Shown: in pieces, positions 1 through 7,435 of the stretch
Position numbering within the stretch: the stretch's first letter is position 1
Layout: each line of letters starts with the position of its first letter
DNA from: JAGPUQ01 sp963708735
GTDB taxonomy: Bacteria; Pseudomonadota; Gammaproteobacteria; Pseudomonadales; Porticoccaceae
Assembly (NCBI GenBank): GCA_963708735.1
Contig: CAVPTW010000022.1
Location: 62,001 to 126,000 of the forward strand
DNA length: 64,000 bases
Direction: 5' to 3'
Translations under genes and position numbers: made by a program
The notes under the pieces: generated by a model
The model's database searches: none
What the model was told of the DNA's origin: nothing
The model's input: the letters and a program-made list of their open reading frames with translations, nothing else

Positions 1-1
1 C

Positions 2-1309
2 GCCTGGGGCAAGACTGCGGCCGCCGCGCGCAGCGCGATACTCAACAAGATCGCCGACACCATCGAGGCCAACATCCAGCAGCTGGCGATGGTGGAGACC
101 TGCGATAACGGCAAGGGCATTCGCGAGACCCTGGGCGCGGATCTGCCGCTGGTGATCGACCAGTTCCGCTACTTTGCCGCGGCCATTCGCACCGAATCGG
201 GTTCGGTCAGCGATATCGACGAGAACCTGGTGTCGATGGAAATTCACGAACCCCTGGGTGTCGTCGGCCAGATCATTCCCTGGAACTTTCCGCTGTTGAT
301 GGCGGCCTGGAAAATCGCGCCGGCGCTCGCCGCCGGGAACTGCGTGGTGTTGAAACCCGCCGAGCAGACGCCGGTGTCGATTCTGGTGCTGATGGAGCTC
401 ATCGGCGACCTGCTGCCGCCCGGTGTGCTCAACGTGGTGAACGGGTTTGGCGCCGAGGCGGGCAAGCCGCTCGCGTCTCACCCCGATATCAAGAAGATCG
501 CATTTACCGGTGAAACCACCACTGGCCGGCTCATCATGCAGTACGCCTCCGAGAACATCATTCCGGTGTCGCTCGAACTCGGCGGCAAATCGCCCAACAT
601 TTTTTGCGCGAGCGTGATGGACAAGGACGATGCCTTCCTGGACAAGGCGATCGAGGGTCTGGTGATGTTCGCGCTGAACCAGGGCCAGGTCTGTACCTGT
701 CCGTCACGGGCGCTGGTGCACGAGAGCATCTACGAGCGGTTCATGGAGAAATGTCTGCCCCGGGTGGCCGCGATCAAGATGGGCGACCCCTACGAACTCA
801 CCACCATGATGGGTTCCCAGGCGTCCAACGACCAGTACGAAAAGATCCTGAGCTATATCGATATCGGCAAGAAAGAGGGCGCGCAACTGCTCTGCGGCGG
901 GCAGCCTTACAAAAATGCCCAGTACCCGGGTGGCTATTACATCCAGCCCACGGTGTTCAAGGGCCACAACAAGATGCGCATTTTCCAGGAGGAGATTTTC
1001 GGGCCGGTGCTTGCGGTGACCACCTTCAAGGATGACGACGAAGCGCTCGCCATCGCCAACGATACCCTCTATGGCCTGGGTTCGGGGGTATGGTCGCGCG
1101 ACATGCATCAGGTGCAGACCTTTGTGCGCGGCATCCAGGCAGGCCGGGTGTGGGTGAATTGCTACCACGTCTACCCGGCGCATGCGTCCTTTGGCGGCTA
1201 CAAGAAATCCGGTATCGGCCGCGAAAACCACCATATGATGCTGGACCATTACCGCAATACCAAAAACGTGCTGATTTCCTACGCCAAGGAAAAAATGGGC
1301 TTCTTCTGA
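2..1309 (+). CDS. NAD-dependent aldehyde dehydrogenase, 5' end outside window
   Basis: Aldehyde dehydrogenase superfamily enzyme oxidising an aldehyde to the acid with NAD(P)+. The reading frame is open from the window edge, so about 70 N-terminal residues are missing; 435 codons are visible. Visible family features are the cofactor-domain segment PWNFPLLMAAWKIAPALAAG, the LELGGKSPN motif with the catalytic glutamate, and GQVCTCPSR with the nucleophilic cysteine (near base 692). The Cys-Thr-Cys form and the C-terminal FGGYKKSGIGRE resemble AldB/ExaC-type acetaldehyde dehydrogenases. The next gene encodes DUF779, a usual partner of this subgroup, which supports a role in short-chain aldehyde oxidation. 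The exact substrate is inferred. Confidence 0.93.
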   Translation, partial: AWGKTAAAARSAILNKIADTIEANIQQLAMVETCDNGKGIRETLGADLPLVIDQFRYFAAAIRTESGSVSDIDENLVSMEIHEPLGVVGQIIPWNFPLLMAAWKIAPALAAGNCVVLKPAEQTPVSILVLMELIGDLLPPGVLNVVNGFGAEAGKPLASHPDIKKIAFTGETTTGRLIMQYASENIIPVSLELGGKSPNIFCASVMDKDDAFLDKAIEGLVMFALNQGQVCTCPSRALVHESIYERFMEKCLPRVAAIKMGDPYELTTMMGSQASNDQYEKILSYIDIGKKEGAQLLCGGQPYKNAQYPGGYYIQPTVFKGHNKMRIFQEEIFGPVLAVTTFKDDDEALAIANDTLYGLGSGVWSRDMHQVQTFVRGIQAGRVWVNCYHVYPAHASFGGYKKSGIGRENHHMMLDHYRNTKNVLISYAKEKMGFF

Positions 1310-1322
1310 GATCTGTGCCGGC

Positions 1323-1709
1323 ATGACGGAATTTTGCGAGCGACTGGCCATCACCGACGCGGCGCGCGCCGTGGTGGACCAGTTGCGCGCCAAGCACGGC
1401 GCCCTGCTGTTCCATCAGAGCGGCGGCTGTTGCGACGGCTCCGCCCCCATGTGCTTTGCAGTGGGTGATTTCCGCATCGGCAGCCGCGATGTGTGTCTGG
1501 GCGACATCCATGGCTGCAAGTTCTACATGTCGCCCGAGCAGTTCCAGTACTACGAAAACTGCCATACCACCATCGATGTGGTGCCGGGACGCGGTGCCAG
1601 TTTTTCCCTGGAAATTCCGCTCGGGGTGCGCTTTCTGATTCGCTCCCGGTTGTTGACCGACGAGGAGCTGGCTACTGTGCGGCCGGTCGTGATCGGTGCC
1701 GAGGCCTGA
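1323..1709 (+). CDS. DUF779 domain protein, aldehyde dehydrogenase partner
   Basis: A 128-residue protein of the DUF779 family, recognised by the cysteine-rich motif HQSGGCCDGSAPMC and the later GDIHGCKFYMSP segment. Family members are found next to AldB/ExaC-type aldehyde dehydrogenases. Their biochemical role is not established to my knowledge; the conserved Cys/His residues suggest metal or thiol chemistry. Here the gene starts 13 bases after the dehydrogenase stop, on the same strand, so the two are very probably co-transcribed. Confidence 0.9.
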   Translation: MTEFCERLAITDAARAVVDQLRAKHGALLFHQSGGCCDGSAPMCFAVGDFRIGSRDVCLGDIHGCKFYMSPEQFQYYENCHTTIDVVPGRGASFSLEIPLGVRFLIRSRLLTDEELATVRPVVIGAEA

Positions 1710-1761
1710 ATTCGGGTCAACACTGGCTTAACCGCCGGTGGAGACCGGGGTTTCATGCACC

Positions 1762-2658
1762 ATGCGCGTCGATTACGTCATTGAACCCGGAGCTGCCCTC
1801 GCGAGTGAACTGAATCGCATCCTGCAACGCCAGTTAGCCATCGCCATGGATGCGCTCGCCACGGTCTCCCGCAAACGGCTTCAGGGCGTGTCTGACGCGC
1901 TCGCAGCGCTGGAGCGCATGGCTGCGCTCGGACATCTGTTTGCGGCCACCGACCCCGATCTTGCCGGGCGCGCGGTGGCACAGGTGGAGGCGATTTCCGA
2001 TAGCCTCGCGCCATTGCGGGAGCACATCGCGCAGCGCGCACTTTTCGCGAAATTATTCGACGGCCTGGATACCTGCACCCTGTTCGAGCAGGTGCGGGAG
2101 ATAAGCGCCGCACTTCCGGTCGTGGTCGTCGAGGGGCGCGAGCTGTCCCCGAAACGCCTGGCAGCGGCGGTATCCCGCCGGCTGGAGCTCCTGGTCGCGG
2201 CATTGGACCCCGGACCGCTGGGCACCTTTGATCCTGCGGATATTCGCGCCGGATTGGCGGGTTCCTGGGCCGATTGCCGCCGCCATGCCCTTCGGGCATT
2301 GAAGTCGGGAGCGGACGCCGACTTCGGCCACTGGGCACGATACGCCCGGTTTTACAGTTGCCAGCTGGAGCTTCTGGGCGCGGCAGAGAATCTGGATCCG
2401 ATTCGGACCGCGCAAGCCGTGCAACTTGCCGACCTGCTTTCGGACGAACGTGAACTCGCGACACTGCACGAGCGGTTGCGGCACTTGGTGCGGGCCCGCA
2501 CGAAAGCCGCGTACCAACCCTTCATCGATGCGATCACGGATCGGCGCCAGATCCTGCGTCTGGAAATCGAAACGCTGGCGGAACTATTGCTGGAATTCGG
2601 TGCTGGGGTCGCCCCAGGTAAAGCGGAGTCTTCTCCGGCCACGTCACCTCAGACTTAG
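1762..2658 (+). CDS. CHAD-like domain protein
   Basis: A 298-residue alpha-helical protein rich in Arg, Ala and Leu, without signal peptide or membrane segment. The C-terminal third (HWARYARFYSCQLELL, then LADLLSDERELATLHERLR) resembles the second half of CHAD domains, where a basic helix is followed by a segment like LGDxHDLAxL. CHAD domains bind polyphosphate through conserved basic residues. Several of the usual His and Lys/Arg positions are not obvious here, so binding is uncertain. A GTG at 1738 is an alternative start; ATG 1762 is preferred because GTG starts are rarer. The gene ends tail to tail with thpR, the stop codons overlapping by a few bases. Confidence 0.5.
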   Translation: MRVDYVIEPGAALASELNRILQRQLAIAMDALATVSRKRLQGVSDALAALERMAALGHLFAATDPDLAGRAVAQVEAISDSLAPLREHIAQRALFAKLFDGLDTCTLFEQVREISAALPVVVVEGRELSPKRLAAAVSRRLELLVAALDPGPLGTFDPADIRAGLAGSWADCRRHALRALKSGADADFGHWARYARFYSCQLELLGAAENLDPIRTAQAVQLADLLSDERELATLHERLRHLVRARTKAAYQPFIDAITDRRQILRLEIETLAELLLEFGAGVAPGKAESSPATSPQT

Positions 2659-3200
2659 CCAGCCACCCTGTCTTCCGGCGGTGCGCGATCGTCGTCGAGC
2701 GCAATGCTGTGGAGCCGCTCGTACCGGCGGCGTGCCGGTGTCGGAAGGCTCTGAAACAGACAGAGTTCGTTGAACGACAGATCCAGTGCTGTCGGCTCGA
2801 CGCGGAGCTCGCCGGCGCCGCGGGCAAGGCTGATATGAGGGCGAAACTCCGTTGCTTCGCACGGGATTCCGGTTGCGGCCACGCAGCCTACCACCGCAGC
2901 GTACAAGGCCCGCAGGGCCGCATCCGGCACGAGCTCCACCGCGAGAAGTGGCGCCGCGGGCGTGGGGAAAGGTGCGAGCGCCAAGGCATGGCCGTGGCAC
3001 GGGCGGCGCGGGACCGCGGCGCGCAGACGCGCGACCAGTGCGGACAGGGTGGTGGGCAGCTGGTCGCCCAGAAAGCACAGGGTCAAATGGTAGTTCGCGG
3101 CGGGAATCAGCCGCCAGCCCGCACCGGCTCGCGACTGAAGCAACGCCGCGAGTGCGGCCTGGTCGCTCCGGGATACCGAACAGCCGATGAAGCACCGCAT
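2655..3200 (-). CDS. thpR: RNA 2',3'-cyclic phosphodiesterase (2'-5' RNA ligase family)
   Basis: A 181-residue member of the 2H phosphoesterase superfamily. The two signature tetrapeptides are present: HLTL at about residue 38 (in YHLTLCFLG) and HISL at about residue 122 (in FRPHISLAR), spaced as in ThpR/LigT proteins. ThpR hydrolyses 2',3'-cyclic phosphate RNA ends to 2'-phosphates; its physiological substrate in bacteria is not settled. The gene is last in a minus-strand group after queD and the DUF503 gene, 4 bases from the latter, so it is likely transcribed with them. Confidence 0.9.
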   Translation of the reverse strand: MRCFIGCSVSRSDQAALAALLQSRAGAGWRLIPAANYHLTLCFLGDQLPTTLSALVARLRAAVPRRPCHGHALALAPFPTPAAPLLAVELVPDAALRALYAAVVGCVAATGIPCEATEFRPHISLARGAGELRVEPTALDLSFNELCLFQSLPTPARRRYERLHSIALDDDRAPPEDRVAG

Positions 3201-3204
3201 CCGG

Positions 3205-3489
3205 TCAGTGGAGATATTCGCGGGAGCTGTGCGTCACCAGCGCATCGACCGACTGGCTGACATAGGTTTGAATCAGCTCCTGCTGCGATTCGACGACGCG
3301 CTGGTTTTCCCCCACGATGACAAAGGTCCAGCGCGCCCGATCGTGAACATCGTGCCAACCCGATTCGCTGACCGCGATGTTGGGCCTGCTGCCGAACTTT
3401 TCCCGCAAGCCCCCGAGCCGGCGCCGCTTGTCTTTCAGCGAATGGCAGGCCGGCAGTTGAAACTCGATGGTGAGACGGAGGATATGCAC
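3205..3489 (-). CDS. DUF503 (YlxP-like) family protein
   Basis: A 94-residue protein starting at a GTG. It matches the DUF503 pattern: a beta strand (HILRLTIEFQLP), then HSLKDKRRRLGGLREKF, then NIAVSESGWHDVHDRARWTFVIVG. DUF503 members are small ferredoxin-fold proteins of about 95 residues, in Firmicutes called YlxP, with no agreed function. No in-frame ATG gives a sensible N-terminus, so GTG 3489 is chosen by alignment with the family strand. It lies between queD (44 bases upstream) and thpR (4 bases downstream). Confidence 0.75.
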   Translation of the reverse strand: MHILRLTIEFQLPACHSLKDKRRRLGGLREKFGSRPNIAVSESGWHDVHDRARWTFVIVGENQRVVESQQELIQTYVSQSVDALVTHSSREYLH

Positions 3490-3533
3490 GGCCCGGTCAG
3501 TCAGTTTCTGCAGCGCGCATCCAGCGTTGCACT

Positions 3534-3890
3534 TCAGTCCCCACGGTACAGGCAGCCGCTGGTGCAGGTCTCCCGCACCGCGACCGCGGACAGGCCGGGG
3601 ACCACCGGCTTCAGTCGGTGCCAGATCCAGCGCGCAATATGTTCGCTGGTCGGATTTTCGAGGCCGTCGATTTCGTTCAGATAACGGTGATCGAGTTGGT
3701 CGTGAATGGGCCGGCAGGCGGCTTTCAGATCGGCAAAATCCATCACCCAGCCGCTGTCGGCCCCGATGGGGCCTTCCACATGCACGGTGACATGAAAGGA
3801 GTGCCCGTGCAGGCGGCGGCACTTGTGATCGAGCGGCACATTGGGCAGATGATGTGCCGCTTCGAAAGTAAAGGATTTGTTGATTTCCAT
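3534..3890 (-). CDS. queD: 6-carboxy-5,6,7,8-tetrahydropterin synthase
   Basis: QueD converts 7,8-dihydroneopterin triphosphate to 6-carboxytetrahydropterin, the second step of queuosine (7-deazaguanine) synthesis. The 118-residue length fits the family. The zinc ligands are visible as His13 (FEAAHHLP) and His28/His30 (HGH), with the catalytic Cys24 in KCRRLHGHSF. The C-terminal TCTSGCLYRGD is typical. The gene leads the minus-strand group queD-DUF503-thpR, divergent from the tRNA operon. I see no preQ1 riboswitch upstream. Confidence 0.95.
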   Translation of the reverse strand: MEINKSFTFEAAHHLPNVPLDHKCRRLHGHSFHVTVHVEGPIGADSGWVMDFADLKAACRPIHDQLDHRYLNEIDGLENPTSEHIARWIWHRLKPVVPGLSAVAVRETCTSGCLYRGD

Positions 3891-3978
3891 CGGAAGTTGG
3901 GGTGCCAGTGAGCGTGCCCATGGTAGTTACCCCGGGCGTCAAGTACAGCGGTCCAGCTTTTGGCCGCCATGCCCGCCG

Positions 3979-4006
3979 TTGACAGAGGACGACGTTCGGG
4001 TAGAAT
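3979..4006 (+). promoter_or_regulatory. sigma-70-type promoter of the tRNA-Val/tRNA-Asp unit
   Basis: TTGACA at 3979-3984 and TAGAAT at 4001-4006 are separated by 16 bases, close to the consensus. The tRNA-Val gene begins 17 bases after the -10 box, as expected for a stable-RNA promoter with a short leader. Confidence 0.8.
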
Positions 4007-4022
4007 GCGCCGCTCCCTCGCA

Positions 4023-4098
4023 GGGTGGTTAGCTCAGTTGGGAGAGCGACGGCCTTACAAGCCGTAGGTCACAGGTTCGACCCCTGTACCACCCACCA
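4023..4098 (+). tRNA. tRNA-Val (anticodon TAC)
   Basis: A 76-base cloverleaf with acceptor GGGTGGT pairing with ACCACCC (4088-4094), discriminator A and encoded CCA. The anticodon stem ACGGC/GCCGT flanks the loop CTTACAA, giving anticodon TAC (Val). The T arm ACAGGTTCGACCCCTGT is canonical. It is the first gene of a two-tRNA unit. Confidence 0.97.
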
Positions 4099-4113
4099 AA
4101 GCAATGCATCAAC

Positions 4114-4190
4114 GGACCGGTAGTTCAGTCGGTTAGAATGCCGGCCTGTCACGCCGGAGGTCGCGGGTTCGAGTCCCGTCCGGTCCGCCA
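4114..4190 (+). tRNA. tRNA-Asp (anticodon GTC)
   Basis: A 77-base cloverleaf with acceptor GGACCGG pairing with CCGGTCC (4180-4186), discriminator G and encoded CCA. The anticodon stem CCGGC/GCCGG flanks the loop CTGTCAC, giving GTC (Asp). It lies 15 bases after tRNA-Val. The last 14 bases recur at 9811-9824, so this gene appears to be the insertion site of the island to its right; the tRNA itself remains intact. Confidence 0.97.
4177..4190 (+). repeat. putative att half-site, left (tRNA-Asp 3' end)
   Basis: The 14-base sequence CGTCCGGTCCGCCA, the 3' end of tRNA-Asp, is repeated exactly and in the same orientation at 9811-9824. Flanking bases differ at both ends. The pair encloses a segment with a tyrosine integrase, as expected of attL/attR of a tRNA-targeted element. 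Confidence 0.65.
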
Positions 4191-4206
4191 TACATCCTAT
4201 GAAATC

Positions 4207-4230
4207 AGCCGGTTACGCGGCTGTTTCTGA
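4207..4230 (+). terminator. possible terminator of the tRNA unit
   Basis: AGCCG (4207-4211) and CGGCT (4218-4222) form a short stem inside a wider AATCAG/CTGATT pairing, followed by GTTTCTG. The T run is weak, so the call is tentative. Confidence 0.4.
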
Positions 4231-4252
4231 TTCGTCCATCAACCCGCCCACC

Positions 4253-4278
4253 ATCCCGGAAAATGGTTTTCCCGGGAT
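4253..4278. terminator. strong hairpin downstream of the repeat protein
   Basis: ATCCCGG (4253-4259) pairs with CCGGGAT (4272-4278), with an inner AAAA/TTTT extension. It could end transcription of the tRNA unit or of the minus-strand repeat-protein gene that stops at 4419. Confidence 0.4.
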
Positions 4279-4418
4279 CGGCACTGAATGCCGCTTTCCG
4301 CAGACTCCAAGCACCACAAGTAGTGGCCGCGCTTAAAAGGCGCTGGTCGCAGCTCCACCGGAAGGCCAACATCCAGGGGAAGCTCAGCCTTCATTCATCC
4401 CGGCATGCGCGCATTGGG

Positions 4419-4697
4419 TCAGTTGCAAAACGTTGTATTACCGATTTGCTGGCAAACCACCCCATCCGAGCCGAAAGTCTGGGTGCCGATTTTCTGCACT
4501 GTCTCTCCATCCGATCCGAACACGGTGTTGCCGATCTGTTGAGAGGTGCTCCCATCGGAATAGAAGGTGGTATTTCCGACGGTTTGCGCGGTTTCCCCGT
4601 TCGAGCCAAAGGTCGTGTTGCCAATACGCTGGAGCGTGCTGCCATCCGAACCGAAAACAGTATTACCAATGCGCTGATAGGTCGTACCTGGACCCAT
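4419..4697 (-). CDS. protein of 15-residue IGNTxFGSDG repeats, N-terminus probably lost
   Basis: A 92-residue frame made almost entirely of about six tandem 15-residue units of the form QxIGNTxFGSDGxTx, for example TYQRIGNTVFGSDGS, with the last unit closing as CQQIGNTTFCN. Similar small Cys-terminated repeat proteins in Gammaproteobacteria normally begin with a Sec signal peptide. Here the frame opens only seven codons before the ATG, with no signal peptide and no clear ribosome binding site. It is therefore either a truncated gene or a cytoplasmic variant. The function is unknown; the regular Asn/Gly/Thr repeat suggests a beta-solenoid or beta-hairpin array. Confidence 0.5.
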   Translation of the reverse strand: MGPGTTYQRIGNTVFGSDGSTLQRIGNTTFGSNGETAQTVGNTTFYSDGSTSQQIGNTVFGSDGETVQKIGTQTFGSDGVVCQQIGNTTFCN

Positions 4698-4718
4698 CGC
4701 GGTATTAAAAATAATACG

Positions 4719-5202
4719 TTACACAGGGGTTTGGCATTTGTCCCACTTCGCGTCCCACAGAAGCGCAAGTGGTAGAAAGCGCTGCTCGGCTGGTAGAGCG
4801 GCAGTAGTAGCCAAGGTAGCGCGAAAGCCGGCCCGCGTTCCAGTCCATGCATTCCAGTGCTACACCGGCGCCATTGCGGCTATTTCGGCGCAGGTGTCGT
4901 GCTTTGGGGCTGGTGCCGTTTTGTCACTGAGTGACAGAACGGTTAGGGTGTCGCTACAGTTGCTACAGTTCCCCCCTTTGCTGGCCCATGTGTAGCAAAC
5001 GTAGCAAGTGTAGCCGTAGCATTCGCCCGTTTTCGTATCAGTTCAGACAGCAAGGTCATGCGGGCAGCAATGCGGGGTTAACCACCACGTCAATCCGCTG
5101 GCCCTCTTTTTGAAGTCGCAGCCGGCCCAGCTCTTGCGGCTCCGCGATGGCTCCATCCAGCCGCGCCCCATCCCGAACCGGTCCATGCTGGCACAGGTAA
5201 CG
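4719..5202 (-). pseudogene. eroded minus-strand coding remnants of the island
   Basis: Between the repeat protein and the IS256 fossil, the minus strand reads as the C-terminus of a larger protein (NKRYLCQHGPVRDGARLDGA and onward, ending NPALLPA at 5056). Its stop overlaps in ATGA fashion the start of a second frame beginning MTLLSELIRKRAN, which is soon broken by a stop. Similarity then seems to continue in another frame to 4719. The C-terminal piece resembles the end of DUF3987-type replication proteins of integrative elements, but this is from memory and weak. The coupled ATGA junction argues that these were real genes. The larger protein is cut off at the IS256 junction near 5205-5215. 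Confidence 0.35.
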
Positions 5203-5213
5203 CTTGTTGACGG

Positions 5214-5471
5214 TCTCCGCGCGCTCGCGCCGGCAATCCGCAAGGTGGTCTATACCACCAATGCCATCGAGTCCCTGAACTACAACCTGCGCAAGGGGAT
5301 CAAGGGGCCTGGAGCATTCCCACACGACGACGCCGTCCGCAAGCTGCTCTATCTGGGGTTACGCAACGTCACGAAGAAACGGACCATACCGATTCACGAC
5401 TGCCGATCCGCGACTGGAAAACCGCGCTCAACCAGCGCATTATCCTGTACGGCGACAGGGTGCCTGCCTGA
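5214..5471 (+). pseudogene. IS256-family transposase, C-terminal fragment with frameshift
   Basis: The frame reads APAIRKVVYTTNAIESLNYN, then LRKGIKG and FPHDDAVRKLLYLGLRN, the conserved C-terminal region of IS256/Mutator-type DDE transposases. After the GLRNVTKKRT segment the frame is lost. The expected ending PIRDWKTALNQRIILYGDR continues in another frame to a TGA at 5469-5471. Only about 85 of roughly 400 residues remain, so the copy cannot encode an active transposase. Confidence 0.85.
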
Positions 5472-5482
5472 CATGAACAAGC

Positions 5483-5509
5483 CAGTTACACAGTTATTTT
5501 TGTACCCTC
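5483..5509 (+). repeat. right terminal inverted repeat of the IS256-type fossil
   Basis: The sequence beginning CAGTTACACAGTTATTTTTG lies 11 bases after the transposase stop. Its complement starts GAGGGTACAAAAATAACTGT, the style of IS256-family ends. No matching left end occurs between 4191 and 5214, so the left part of the IS is gone. Confidence 0.55.
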
Positions 5510-5554
5510 ACTCTGCCTCAAGTTTTAAACCATCAACAATCGAAAGGGACCGAT

Positions 5555-6586
5555 ATGAAACTGAAAATTGGCGCATTCTTATTTGCTCTTGTGCCCGCAC
5601 TCGCCTTCGCCCAAGGCTATCTTGAGAATCCCCAGCCATCCGCGACCGAATCCGGCATCGGCGTCGTATCAGGCTGGCACTGCACCGCGACAAACATCAC
5701 CGCTACTATTGATGGCACTAGCCTGGGGAAAGCTGGCAGCGGTACCTATCGAGGGGACACCGCCGGTGTATGTGGACACACCGCTACCGGCTACTCTCTT
5801 TTGTATAATTTCAACCGTTTAGCTCCAGGCCCGCATACGATTCGAGTCTATGCAGATGGCGTTCTGCTTGAGGAGCGGCCGTTCAATTCTGTTAAATCTG
5901 GGGGTGTAGATTTCCTAACTGGCGTGACCAAGTCGGTAGATGTGCCTGATTTTCCGTCAGCCGGCTCTACTGCACGCCTGACCTGGAGCCAAGCAAAGCA
6001 AAGCTTTGTGGTTACACACATATCACTATTGGGCACGGGTACCGGTCAAATTTCAGATCTTTATGGCTTGATGACGCTAAATTATAAGTTCGACGGTTTC
6101 ACCACGGTCTATTCTGATTCAGCACAATTTTCTAGTGCTGACCTCGACGGTCCGGACCAAGTGTCAGATCTTGTTATTGGCAGTGTTACTAGAGCGATTT
6201 CATGCGCCCTGATTAACGAAGAGGGCTATGAATTTGTCTGCGCAATTGGGCCGGAGGGGGGGTTCGATGTCTTTTTATTCAACGTAAGCGACGCTGGAAG
6301 CATTTCAGGCGTATATGAGTATTGCTTAGACGCGGCCGCTATCGATGCTTGCGCTGCTGACCTTGTCGTTACCCCGGATGGCACTGTCAGTGGTTTTGTG
6401 AACAGCGCTGTAGTGGGTGTCGAAGTTGCTCCGATCCCGTCGAGCGGCACCGGTACCAGCGCAGAGTCAAAAGAAAGCTTGAAGCTGGAAGCAAACCAAA
6501 CGGTAATGCCACAGCCTGAACTGACGCCAGAAGAGGCGGCTCGCGCAGCAGCAATAGCAGACGCACTGGAAAAGCTCATCCACTGA
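5555..6586 (+). CDS. secreted protein with N-terminal LENP/SGIGVVSGWHC domain
   Basis: A 343-residue exported protein. Residues 1-19 are a clear Sec signal peptide (MKLKIGAFLFALVPALAFA, cleavage before QGYLENP). Residues about 20-110 form a recurring proteobacterial domain: LENPQPSATESGIGVVSGWH, a DTAGVCG motif, then NRLAPGPHTIRVYADG; its function is unknown to me. The remainder is Ser/Gly/Asp-rich, probably beta-structured, ending in a helical tail TPEEAARAAAIADALEKLIH. Base composition is lower in GC than the chromosome, and the gene begins just after the IS fossil, consistent with island cargo. The start follows an AAAGGGA ribosome binding site. Confidence 0.75.
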   Translation: MKLKIGAFLFALVPALAFAQGYLENPQPSATESGIGVVSGWHCTATNITATIDGTSLGKAGSGTYRGDTAGVCGHTATGYSLLYNFNRLAPGPHTIRVYADGVLLEERPFNSVKSGGVDFLTGVTKSVDVPDFPSAGSTARLTWSQAKQSFVVTHISLLGTGTGQISDLYGLMTLNYKFDGFTTVYSDSAQFSSADLDGPDQVSDLVIGSVTRAISCALINEEGYEFVCAIGPEGGFDVFLFNVSDAGSISGVYEYCLDAAAIDACAADLVVTPDGTVSGFVNSAVVGVEVAPIPSSGTGTSAESKESLKLEANQTVMPQPELTPEEAARAAAIADALEKLIH

Positions 6587-6674
6587 AGCAGATCAATGCG
6601 GTGTGGCGCACTTAAAGCCCGCGTCATTACGCTGACTGGCATCGATCTTCGCCACAGCACTTCAAGGTGATAAG

Positions 6675-6696
6675 GGCCGCCAACCGGTGGCCTTTA
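6675..6696. terminator. terminator between convergent genes
   Basis: GGCCGCC (6675-6681) pairs with GGTGGCC (6686-6692), one G-U pair and a 4-base loop, followed by TTTA. It lies between the stops of the convergent genes ending at 6586 and 6701 and may serve the plus-strand gene. Confidence 0.55.
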
Positions 6697-6700
6697 GTCA

Positions 6701-7435
6701 TTAAAAATGACGGCTAATGCTTGCACCTATGATCAACACGGAGTTCTCTGGTTCAGTGCATAGAAATTTGCCGTCAAAGCAGGTGGCAGCCTCGGATCTT
6801 GAGGTCTTCGATTCATAAACGAAGGCCTCAACCCCTATTTTGTTGCGTACCACCTGATAGCTAAGCTTTATCCCTCTCCCTTTCTTTTGTGTGTTGCGGA
6901 TTGACTCCCCAGTCAGTTTTGATAATTGCTCTCCATGAATTAAATAATCGTATTCAAGTTTAAATGAATGGGACGCCAAGCGGCTGTCAAAGCTTATCCC
7001 AACAAAAACCGGTATATAGAATTTCTTGTTTTCTCGTGGGTAAATGTACTGATTTTCGGTAGTTAATTTTTTTGACCCATCGTTGGAAAAATAGGCGTAC
7101 TTTAATCCTGATCCAAACCGCACTTCGCTTAAATAGACAGGGATTTCATTGAAAATGTAACCTGACGCGATTAGCGATTGGCTTTTTATATGGTCGAGCT
7201 GTCCGGACACCTTACTGCTGTAATCCAGGTAACCTTGACTTGCTTCGATATCTAATAAAAATTGACCATAGTCCGACCTGGCTGGCAACGAACCTTTCAC
7301 CCCCACCATCGTCCCGGACAATGACATATTATCCTCGCTATATTTATATTCCTCACGAGTTAGCCCCAGATAACTTTCGTCGCCTGATTGAGCGATAGCA
7401 GGGATCACTAACAAGGCCAGTACAAGACGCTTCAC
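6701..7435 (-). CDS. putative outer-membrane beta-barrel protein
   Basis: A 244-residue protein with a short signal peptide (MKRLVLALLVIPAIAQSGDE) followed by alternating polar/aromatic strands such as YGQFLLDIEASQGYLDY and HSFKLEYDYLIHGEQL. It ends in Phe (SISRHF), the typical C-terminal residue of outer-membrane barrels. No family is recognised. The gene is markedly AT-rich compared with the chromosome, so it was probably acquired with the island. It converges on the secreted-protein gene across a shared hairpin. Confidence 0.6.
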   Translation of the reverse strand: MKRLVLALLVIPAIAQSGDESYLGLTREEYKYSEDNMSLSGTMVGVKGSLPARSDYGQFLLDIEASQGYLDYSSKVSGQLDHIKSQSLIASGYIFNEIPVYLSEVRFGSGLKYAYFSNDGSKKLTTENQYIYPRENKKFYIPVFVGISFDSRLASHSFKLEYDYLIHGEQLSKLTGESIRNTQKKGRGIKLSYQVVRNKIGVEAFVYESKTSRSEAATCFDGKFLCTEPENSVLIIGASISRHF

